DNA of 64,000 nt from Oreocharis arfaki (taxonomy: Eukaryota > Chordata > Aves > Passeriformes > Paramythiidae): the NCBI GenBank assembly GCA_013398015.1, contig VZRR01011537.1, forward strand, positions 123,194 to 187,193, written 5' to 3'. Shown piece after piece: positions 12,101-24,100 of this stretch (its first letter is position 1; each line of letters starts with the position of its first letter). The position numbers were made by a program, and so were the translations under genes. The notes beneath the pieces were generated by a model. That model did not search any database, was not told the DNA's origin, and saw only the letters and a list, made by a program, of their open reading frames with translations.

Positions 12101-15100
12101 AAGTGCAGGAAACAACAGAGAGCCTGACTGAAAACTTCAAAATGCATCCAAGAAGTGTGCAGAAGATTTTGCCTGCCCTAAGAGGCGTTCCCCATTTCTG
12201 ATGTCAGAAACCAGCGGGAAAAAACATGAGTGGTTCATGTGGGAAAGAGTGAAAAACTTGTCTTTAAAAAGAAAGCCAACCTTTGCAACAAGATAACTCA
12301 CATTGCTCTAGCTGGCCCAAGCACTTGTACAATAGCTATGCTGCAGGACAGGTTTTGCCAGTACAGTTACATCTCACCAGAAATACTCCGCTTCAGAATT
12401 GCTTTTTTGCTCTCTGTTTCTCCAGTTCCGCAGAAAGTTTTGGAGCTGCAGGCGAGTGCTAGCGGCTGGCCGCGGTCTCTGCGAGTGACCTGGGTGCCCC
12501 CCGCAGGAGACTGGGAGAGGTACCACCTGCTCCTGTGGAACCGCTCAGCCCTGGTGCTCAACACCACCCTGGAGAAGGACACCACCGAGTACCTCATCCA
12601 TGATGTGGGCCTCATCCCAGGGAGGGAGTATGCCGTGGAAGTCATTGTGGAGAGTGGCGATTTGCAGAGCAAGACAAGTTGCACAGGGAGAACAGGTCAG
12701 CATGCTCGTCCAGGCACTGTGAGAGTGCAAAGTGTTCAGCTGGGCTCTGTCAACAATGAAAGAGTACTTGGGAACCCACAAATGAATTTTGCTATTAATA
12801 CAGTAAAAAGGAGTTCCCTTGTAAACCACGGAAATAATTTCAGCAGTTCTGTGAAAATTTTCAGGATTACTTTTGTAGTAAATGTTTTGTTAGTGAAGGT
12901 TTTGGGAACTATAGCATGATTCTGTCATGACTGAGGTGTTACCTTACATGTTCATTTCACTGCTGTATTTTGTAGCTGATTGTAGGGCACCCTATAAAGG
13001 TCTTAAAGAAAGCAATACAGGCCTTCCTGTATTGTTCATCAGTATGTTTCCTTGCCAGTCTGTGTAAAGAATATTAACTGTCTTAACCAAAGCTGGCTAA
13101 AGTGTATGTTAGTATGGCTGTTCTATAACATCCCAGTTCTTGTTCTTGAGTTCCATAAAGGCAATGGGGTAGTCTGTTCAAGTCGGTGTTTCCAAAGGAA
13201 ATCCGTATACACTGCAGGGACATGAGTGGAATTCTTTTGCAGTGTGTTAGTCAAAGCCACATCTGATTTGCTTCAAATTGCAAAAATAATTCCTATATAA
13301 TTGTTAGAATTTCTGCTCAGTAAATACAGAATAAGCACAATTCAGAGGAAAGGAAGACTTGGAGTAGGAATAACAGGCAAGGCTCAAGTCTAACCCTTAT
13401 CTCACTGAAGAATGTGAGATAGGACAGGGCCATCCTACTTTATCCTCACCCTTCCTGTGGCCTACCTTTTCTACTATACCCTTACCTGTCATTCCCTGAG
13501 GACTTAATTTTGTTTATTTTGTACAACAGCAAGACCAGTAGAAGCTACAAAACTGAAGTTTACTCTAGCTTCTAGCAAACTTAATCAGAGCAAGATACGT
13601 TCTCATCTTCCTCTTTGACATATGTTGCAAGTAATTTAAGTTTATGGTGTTACTTTTAATTGACTTAGCTAAGCGATTAATAGTTGGACCCAATGATTTC
13701 ACAGGTCTTTTCCAACCTAAGTGATTCTATGATTCTGTGATTAGAACATGGTCCCTTAAATAATGTCCAGCAGTGGGTGTATCATGACTGTGTTTGACCC
13801 ACAGTGAGGTGCATAATGTGTCTGTTATGAAGCATAGGTACTAGGCCCTGTTGTGACTCAGTTTTCTCTTAGATTAACCCACAGTCTTGGAAACTGAGTT
13901 GTATTTCAACGTGACAGGGACAAAATCAGATCAGGACTACATTAGGCATGAGATGCTGAGGTGCACGCAGGCACACACACACATGAACACACGGAGAAAT
14001 TCACAGATCGAATTCTATCTTTTATGCCACTGTAAGTTTGAAGTGTGTCCCAACTTGACTGAAGTATAAACCAGTGCAAAATCAATGTCACTCTGACCCT
14101 ATAATTTGCATCCTTGTTTGTTAGAACTAAATTGGTGTAAATCTGGTACAAATGTCTTATATCCCTGTTCAGCACTCAGAGTTCAAGAGGAAGTTCGCTG
14201 ATTTCCCTGCATTTCCATTTGCACTAAAATATATATCCTGACATAAGTTTAAACCTAAGCATTACAGCCATAGTGCGTTGCTGAAGTCTGCTGCTAACAG
14301 TCCTTCACTGGAAAAGCAGCACAAATACTAGATTTGTAAGAACGGTTTTTAGGGAAAGGTAGAGAGTTTTTTAAATGCAGATACTCTGTTGCTGTCACAT
14401 TTCTGTCTTACAGAACAAATTTCTTACAGCAGCTTTAGACAGGGCATGAGTGCTCACTACACAGTCCTGTTCTCATTGTGATGTTTGTGTACTTTTCCAG
14501 CTCCAGAGCCTGTTCTCCAGCTCCGTGTGAAGCATGCTAATGAATCTTCACTTAGTGTCATGTGGATGACCCCTGCAGCAGAATGGGACAGCTATGTGGT
14601 TTCCCTGGGATACAGGAATCTTCCTATTGTAAAAACAACACTTGCAAAAGAAGCTAAGGAATTCACTTTCACTGACTTGGTACCTGGAAGGAAATATACA
14701 GCTACCATCACTACCATTAGTGGGACTTTGAGCAACTGGACTTCAGTGGAAGGGAGAACAGGTATCACCTTGTCAAACTGTTTTAATCTCTACTTCTGTT
14801 AACAATTATTTTTGCTTTATAGTGAACTGAATTAACTCAGTGTCTAAGTCTCAAAAATCTTGATCTTATGTTTGTTTCCTCAGTAAAAAAGTTACATTTC
14901 TGAATCTCTCATTTCTGACTGTCAGTTATCTTGCTGTATTTATTTAAGATTTTGGGGAAATAGATGCGTAGTTCCTGGCAAAACACTTTTCTGAAATATT
15001 ATGTCACTTCTAATCAATCTACATTAGCACAAGATTCCATACAAGAAGAACAATTTTCACTGTGTATTTTCAGGGGGGTCACTTCCTTCATACAAAGCAT

Positions 15101-18100
15101 TCATCATCTGGGAGAAAGAGAAACATCACCACACGGGAAAATGTTACATTAGGGGGAAAATTCCAAGGTTGACAGACGCAAAACATATGTGACCCTGAAG
15201 ATGTATTTTGAATCTTTTTGCTCTTCTGATTCCAGAATATGTATTTATTACTGAGGATGGTGACTGTGTCACAAGGAAGGTCCCATTCTCACCCCCTGCA
15301 GGGGGCTAATTTTGTGCACATGTGCAAGTTTTAAACCGTATGGGTTGCTTTACTCTTACTTAAGCATTGGCTTAAGCATTCTCCAGTGCAAGCGAAGTTT
15401 TAAAATGTAGCTTTGGCCTTGCACAGCACAGGGAAAAACAAGCTGCTCGTGTCTGAATCTAAGCCTGCCTAGTGTTGGTGGTCGTCCTTACTTAAATTCT
15501 TATAACTCCTTCCAAGGACTGAGAAGTTTAGCTTACATTTTCATTTCTCTGCTATGTTATTAGATAGCTGCAATTTCAGTCCCATCTGACTTACGCCCCT
15601 TTAGGGGACCTATTCGGGCATAAAGGTCCCACTCCATTACTATGAGTCAATGCTTGAAAATACATCAGGCACTGAGAGTGTGTCAACATTACATGCAAAG
15701 TGAGTTATAAAGAACAAACACCAATTAACTTGAACGTAGGTTTTAATAAGCATTCCAAGCCTCTCAATCTTCCTTGCAGCAGGACAGCTTACTAGGTTTG
15801 AAAAATATTGCTGTAAATATGACAGAAATAGGTCTTACTTACATCCCAGATTGGTCAGCTTCCAGTGAAACCTGCAGTAGCACTAAAAGAGCATTTAGCA
15901 CAGAAATGTGGCACTTTGGTGTCTTGTTGGAGCTAACTAGGTTATGAGAGCATTATAAAACAGGAAGGATTTTTGATTCAGTTTTTTGTCAACTTTACAT
16001 TTTCTTCAGCTATGTGCCTAATTTTCTAGCTTTTGTTAATGATTACTAAACCAGTACTATGCGTGCAAAAAGGTTGATATAAAACAAGAGCGGAAGAGTG
16101 CAATCACATTTTATAGAGTCTTCTTCATTTCAGTTGTGCTTGGTCATGTCAACAGAAATCCTTAGAAGTAATTGTATTTCCTTGCTATGACCAAATATTG
16201 TCAAATTAAATAAAGAAAGGGGATTTGGGGTAAAATCTGTGCTATATATTACATTCTTTTGTTATTTCTTTATCCTTTTTGGTCTGGCTAAGTTCATGAG
16301 CTTATGCTTAGACAAATGTTATGTTTGTTTAACAATTCATCTTTTGATGCTATAAAAGTTGCTATCCTGCAGATCTTCTGACGTAAAAAGTTAAACCATA
16401 ACCATCCATCTCAGTTATCCCCAAAATTAAAGGGTCTGACACAGTATAGATGACTGTGCATGAGGTATTCTTCAAACAAGTTTGCCATTTATTAGAAATG
16501 AAAGATTGGGAATGGGAGAGGAAAGGGAAAATGAAAGACACAGACTATATTTGAAGTAGTCTTCAAAAAATCCTGAGTGATTTCCTAAACTGATGGCTTT
16601 TATTTAATGGTATTTATAAAATGCCATCTCTTCCAGTTCCCTGATCTTGAATCATTTTCATCTGACTGAGAAAAGCTGTGCTAAAGGCTGAAAGACCTTT
16701 CTATGCCTTAGATAGTTTCCCATAGACCACATCCCAACAGACAGGAAGCAGTCCACAGTTAAAGTATTTTTAGTCCTGTTGAGTCTGGCTCGAATTGGAA
16801 TGTTCTTTTGATGCACTTCCTCAGTGTGACTAAACTTGTGTTCTTTGGGGGTTTCTGTTTTGTTTTATTTTGTTTCTCCTCAGTAACATTATGACAATTT
16901 TCTTTTTAGTGCCCGCCCAAGTGACTGGTCTGACTGTGGCAAGTCAGGGATCAACCAACAGCCTGTTCACCAACTGGACAACAGCACGGGGAGATGTAGA
17001 CTCATACCAAGTGCTACTGATTCACGAGAATGTTGTCATTAAGAATGAAACTGTTCCCAGTGAAACCAACAGATCCCACTTCTATCCTCTGAAACCTGGA
17101 GGACTTTATTCAGTTGTTGTCACCACTGTCAGTGGAGGGATATCTTCAAGGCAAACAATTGCAGAGGGAAGGACAGGTAAAAAGGAAAACACTCCAGCAT
17201 GCTTTTTGTTAGTTCTTAAAAGCTGAATTTATATAAGAGAATGGTCTTGTGATTAAGCCGCTGCACTGAGAATTCAGAAAAACAGGATTTTCATCCATAT
17301 AGTTCCATATGTGCACACTGTCTGTCCAGATTTGTGTAAATACAGCTTTAGAGAGATAAGTGCTTTAACTACAGTGGGAGTTCTGTACAGCAGGATCACT
17401 CTGTAATGAAGACAAAAGTATGCCCTGAGAGTAATGAACAATTATGCTGGGTGAATCACTCCTTGGAAGGGACTTTCTTGTTCCATTGACTGTGTAGTGG
17501 TGTAGGATGATTGCTTCTTACTTACATGTGCCACGAACCTGCCTAAAGGTGGTGGGATGAATTTGTGTCTCAGTTTCTCACAGCCCATTCTTTTTCTTTA
17601 ATCGAACATCAAAGAATGTCCACCAGGGCTAATTATTTATTATGAGGCCCTTCTGTACTTCACAGAACAAGATTTACTGTTGCAACAAATCCTTTAAGTT
17701 TAAAGAGTCGTGAAATGTTATACTAGTTCTTTGGATGTTTAGAGGAAAAATTTGACAACACTGCAATTTCACCCTTTATGTGAATTTGGCGAAGACCAGG
17801 CATTCTTCAGTTTTCTGCAATGTTATCCTTGAAGACAACTATTTTCAGGTGAAAAGACGAAAACAAACCTGAAAAAAAAATGGAGAAGAATAATACTAAA
17901 AGGCTTAAAGTAGATAAGTTTATTTTGTAAAATCTGTGGGGGTTTGACTCTGACAGCTGATAGCCAGCCCTTCTGCTGAGGTAAGTCAGCTCAGTGCAGC
18001 AGAGTCCAGGGGAAATATGGAAGTTCATTATGTCTAAGCTCTGCCCTCTGGCCGCTGCCTCTGAGAGTTTTGTAGCCAAGTTATGATAGTTCTGGCAGTG

Positions 18101-21100
18101 CAGAGCCTTTGAGCTCACCTTGCTCTTTGAAAAACAAGTGGCATTCATGTTTTGTCCACTAGGCGTCAGAGAACCCACTGGAAATGAAGCATTCAGCCAT
18201 GGGCCTCAGCATCTCACCAGCCTCACCAGTTACTGCTGTTACTGAAGAATGGCAATTTGAGAGGATAACTCAACTTCTGAGATTTTAGGAGTGCTGGGAT
18301 CGGGCCACCAAAGACAATTTCTTTCACTGTATTTAAGAAAGCAGAAGAATGTTGCTGAGAGGGAGTCAGTGCAGAACTTCTCAGGGTCCCAGACTGCTTC
18401 TTTTGCAGGGGATAGCGTTTCAGGGATTCTCACAACAATAAGAATTGGCTAGTTAAAGCTTTTTTTGTTTTTTCCTCTTTGTTGCACAGTTCCTTCCAGC
18501 GTGACTGGAGTAACAGTAAATAACTCAGGTCGCAGTGACTACCTCAGTGTTTCTTGGCTGCCAGCTTCTGGAGATGTAGACAGTTATTTGGTAACACTCT
18601 CTCATGATGACAAGATTGTTCAGACTCTCACCATCTCCAAATCATTCAGTGAATGCTCCTTCAGCAGCCTTACTCCTGGGACGCTTTACAATGTGATGAT
18701 AACCACAAAGAGTGGAAAGTATGAAAACTATTCCCTCAGCCAGGAACGAACAGGTAAAGAGAGGCTCTGAGCAAGTACAGTCATTGTATCCATTTTGTGT
18801 AGCCATTACCAATGACTTATCAATATCTGACCAAACTGGGATGGATGAGTAGGGGTTGGAGGGTCAAACCATAATATTACAGCTTTACGGACTTAGTTTT
18901 ATTCTTATGCCCCCGTTGCTGCTTTATGTCATGCAAAGATACTTTAGCATGAATAAAAATCATGTCAGTCCTTATGAGTGAGCAGGAATCATGTATCAGT
19001 TTTGGCTCAAATGTGTTGTCCTGCCCTTAATGCCTCCACTTGGCCCTTCAAGTATATCCTGCAGAACATCTCCTCAGAAGGTTACTCAGGCACTGAAAGA
19101 ACACAATAGGATAGGATGATTGGTAAAATGTTAGTGAGGCGTCACAATAATGAGTAACACCCATGTCAGTTGGTTTTGGTAATGTAACACACATGTCTAT
19201 GGTTTTGATCACGTAATTTTCAAGGATATTATAGCAGGAATAGAGAAGACTCAGAAGAGGATGGAAATGATGATGGACAACCTTTTAAAATTTTCTCAAG
19301 AATTGAAAAACTTGGTAAACCAGTAGAATAAAAGAAAGATTGTAAGGGGTGTTAAAGTAACAAAGTATTAAGTTATAGTGCAGTTTTAGTCTTCTCATGA
19401 TGTAAATGAAAATCCAAGAAACAGCCATGTAAAGGATGAGAAACAAATTCTGGATCAGTGTTTGCTCTGGAACTCACTACTCTAACAAAAACGGAGCAAG
19501 TTCTGTAAGAGCAAAAATTAGAAAGGCAAACCGTTGTATTGTCATAAGATGTAAAGCAGCCTGGAAGCTGCAGTTACTATTTTATTGCTTAAATCCACGT
19601 TGCTGTCTTTTTTCAGCTTTCTCACAAAACTCTGGTAACTACTACAAATACAGTTCTCTATCACAACTCCTGTTACTGCAGGAAGTTATTGCCTTCTGAT
19701 TCTTTAACTGTGTTTTTTTTTTCTTTCAGTCCCTTCAAGTGTCCAGGGACTTACTGTCAGCAATTCAGCCAGAAGTGACTACTTGAAGGTATCCTGGTTA
19801 CATGCATCTGGATATTTTGATAATTATGAAGTGGTCATCAAGAACAACAACGATTTCATCCAAACAAAAAGTGTCCCAAAGAATGAAAATGAATGTGTAT
19901 TCACTAATCTGGTCCCAGGGAGGCAGTACAGTGTCGCAGTCAGCACAAGGAGTGGGAAATACGAAACTAGTGAAAGGGTCTATGGCAGAACAAGTAAGTA
20001 AGCACCCTGGAAACATTCTGAGACACTCCAGGTTTTTTTTTTTTATTTACCATACCCAGGTACAAAAATCTCATATGATTTTAGCATAGAATATTGACTA
20101 TAATTTTTTGATTGTGTATTATTCCAAATACAGAAAGCAATACTTAGTTTATGACCAGTGTTTAAGTTACAAACAAAAAGTGAAAGAAAAGACCTGTGCT
20201 GTTTAATTGGAAAGCAAATCTTGAAACATTGAAAGCCAAAAAACAGTTGCACAGTTTTCCACATGAGCTTAGTATTTATAAATAAATTATGCCACAATGT
20301 ACAAAACAGTGTTTTCTGGTCATGGAAATACATAAGGAAGAAGATAGACTAGACTTCACTTTATTCAAACCACCCCACGAGCTGGAATTGGAGAGTGTGG
20401 GGCAAGAGTGGTAAGGTGGCTAGTTGGGAGCCAGCAGGGATCTGGATGCAATCATAGCACTGTCTGTCTTCACCTAGCACTGTATGTGAGTTAAGAAGCC
20501 ATGCTGAGAAACTCAGTTTATTAACACAGATGTAGCACTGAGCAAAAATAACTCACCTGTGTCTGGTACAAGTTGGGAAGTGCATTGTGGTGCTGCATCA
20601 CACAGATGGACTGCCTTGGCTCAGCACTAGCTCAGGCCTCTTTGCACCATATTTGTTGCACATGCAGACCTTACTCAGTTTTTTTTGGCTAGGTCAACTC
20701 CCTGCAGGCTCCATCATTATTTATATATTATTTTTATGCTGATAGATTGTGGACTTCTGTTCTGAAATAGGACCTTCCTGTGTTAGATGGGGTGCAGACC
20801 ACCTGCAATCTGCTGCTTTTCCTAGGGAACTGAATGAAAAATTGTAGCTCAGAAGCATGGCTGTTAGCTTTTTGCTGTGATCTGTTAGTAAGTACTGAGA
20901 AGTTTCATATCTTTCTTCTTGCCTCTTCAGTGCCAGAGTCAGTGAAGGAACTGACTCTTAGTAACAGGAGCACAGAAGATCTGCAGGTAACTTGGTCAAA
21001 GGCTGAGGGAGATGTTGATAAATATGAGATTCAACTCCTCTTCAATGATATGAAGATCTTCCCACCCATTTTCCTTGGGAACACCATTGAGGAGTATTGG

Positions 21101-24100
21101 TTCACAGCTCTGACTCCAGGACGTCTATACAAAATTCTTGTCTTGACCATCAGTGGAGATGCACAACGTGCCACTTTCATAGAAGGCCTGACAAGTAAGA
21201 AATAATGTGGTATTTAAAATGTTTTGAGGCTTCTCTAGAATGAGGCACTGAAAATCAAGGGTGAGCCATGATTTTATTCAAGCTCCTGTAATACTGGCTC
21301 AGAGACAGCAGATCTCATTGAAAATCACACTAGTACTACTCGACCTGTGCTTAATAAACAAATGTCACATTTACCAATATTTGATTGTTGGCAGAGGATC
21401 TGATTTGTTGCATGGGAATCATATTGAGATGTCAGCGTTTGGGTTTCTGTTACTCACATGCATGCCAGTTGCTTGCTTAGTGTCTCTAGCTAAATTACTT
21501 ACCTATTTTACACCTCTGTTTGCTTACTTTAAGAGAATGATCAAGATAATAATGGCAAAGTGGCTAACTAGCTGAGGGTACCTAAAGAGCTTTGATTTTT
21601 TTGAGGTGTTTTTAAAGCATCACATGCTTCCCTCACAAGAGGGAAGTTATACATAGAATTGCTTTTCTAAAAGGGCATAATCCCACACAAATGTTTACAA
21701 CTTTACTTGTGTTTACCCATGAATGAAATTACTTGTACCTGTAAATGATCTTTCTCTTTCGAATCATTCTTCTGTGGCCATAAAGTAGGTAGAAATTAGG
21801 AAGCCTGAGTCAAACAGGAAATTTGTTAGCAGGTGCCTTTTTTTTCCCTGTTTTTTTCCAGTTCCAAGCAAGGTCAGAAATATTCATGTGTCACCTAATG
21901 GCATGACAAACAGCCTGAAAGTGAGCTGGACCCCTGGGAGTGGAGATGTTGATTCCTACACAGTGACTATATTTCAGCAAAACCATCAGCTTGATTCCCA
22001 GAGTGTCTCCAAACACATCTCTGAGCACATGTTTCACAAGTTGGAAGCTGGGGAGCAGTACCGGGTGGTGGTGCAATCTAACAGTGGCGCTTTGCACAAC
22101 AGCTTATCAGCTTTTGGGAGAACAGGTATGTTTCTCTTGAGACAATGAGAAAGTTGCATTATGTCTTCTCAGAGACTGACCCTTGTTTAATAATGTTTAT
22201 GAATGTACCATAGGGCATGGGGACATTCAGACTCATTTTATCTCAGAGAGCGTGAGTCATGATGTAGGCATGGGTCTGTTAATACCAGTGAGATGTGTCA
22301 TGTCAGTAGCTTTACGTCTGTGAATGTGCATGGAATTCTAGTCCAGCCCAGTGTCTTCCTTCATAGGATGAATGCAGTTCCATCCCTCTCATTTCCTGTG
22401 CCTGTACCCATCTGACACATCCATCTACTCCATGTAGTCAAGTACTGTGTTCTAGCAGAGCCTATTGCATGGTCAAGGCTTGTTAGACAACATATTGCCC
22501 CGGTATCCTGGGTGTCAGAACACACAAAACAATGCAATACTTTGTTTTTAAACTACCCTCTTTCTTTAGCACCTGCATTTGTTATCTGTAGCCTTGACTT
22601 TTGTGCAGCAGCTGCTGGCTAACATTTTGCACCAATCTACCACTACTTTATTTTTCATATTCCTTTCTTAACTGTTTCAGTCATTTCATTTCACTCTTCT
22701 TCTCCATCTTTTCATGGTAGTGTATATATATCTGTTGCTTCTCCATTCCCAGTTCAGATGTCCCTGATTCTCTGTAACTTCATCTGTTTGTATTTATGTC
22801 TAGGAGTTATTGTTTTTGCCTAAACATATGCACAGGTATTTCTTTTCCCACGAGTGAATCTGAAAATATATAAAGTTATGTTCTGTTAATTACTTTATTC
22901 ACATTTGTGTATTGAGTGGTCTGTATTTCACCTGGTAATGTCCTGCCTTTAATTGTTGCTTCCAGTTCCAGCCTCTGTCCAGGAATTATTAGCCCATCAT
23001 GCTTACAGCAGTCATTCCTTGTTAGTAACCTGGCAGAAAGCTCCTGGTATAGCCGAAAGATATGACATTCTGCTCTTGAATGAGCAAGGAATCCTCCTGA
23101 GTAACAAATCAGAGCCAGCTACTGCCAAACAGCACAAATTTGAAGATTTACTAGCCGGCAAGAAGTATAAAATACAAGTTTTGACAGTCAGTGGCGGGCT
23201 CTTCAGTAAGCGTGCAGAAACTGTTGGCCGAACAGGTAATTAGAACATCTTGGTTTATTTATACTTCCCTCAGTCAGATATCATTAAATACATGAACCAC
23301 CTGTATATCTTGATTCTGCAAAGATTGTATCAAGGTACAGACTTGGGATGTTTATGCATCATTTTTGCAGATACATGCTTTGTATGTGAATCTGAAATTT
23401 ATTATCGTAACGTGACCATGGTTCGTAATAAGGGTATTAAACCAAGTGCTAAATGCTTCCCTCAGTCTGTCTTTTGTGGAAATATCTGAATGCTTTATTG
23501 TCATCAAGTTTTTAATTCACAATCTCAAGGCTTTTAGTGCAGGATTTGAGGTGAATACACACTTCTAAACTCAAGGCCAAATCTTGCTTGCAGTCTTTAA
23601 GGCTTCTTGTAGAACTAATGGACAGATCTTTGTGAGCACAGTCTAATCAGGTCTTCTGGGAAATAAAAATACTGTACTGGAGAGACTCAGGGGCATCTCA
23701 TAAATGCTTTCCCCTTGTTTCTGACGGTTGTTGTTGACATTTCTTAGCTACTTGTGGCTTAATTGAAATGTGTTACAGCCATGAGTTTATTAAAGGTTCA
23801 GCTTAGTGCCTAGACTCTGATATTTACTTTTACATTTGTCCTTCTTTTCAGTTCCAGCAGCTGTTACAAATCTGAAAGTCACAGAGAACACCACTGACCG
23901 GCTGTCCTTCAGCTGGACCACCTCGCAAGGGGAGCTTGATTCATATGACATCTTCCTATACAATCCAGACAAGTCCCTTCATGACAGGATTTCAGGAGAG
24001 CAGCATCTCCAGCAGTGTTCATTCCAGAACCTGCGTCAAGGCAGGATGTATCGAATGGTGATTGTTACGCACAGTGGAGACCTCACGAACGAGTCATCTG

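Noticed and set aside
13970..13985. CA run as a regulatory or CRISPR-like repeat
   Set aside because: Plain short microsatellite; no spacer-repeat structure, and CRISPR arrays are not expected in a vertebrate genome.
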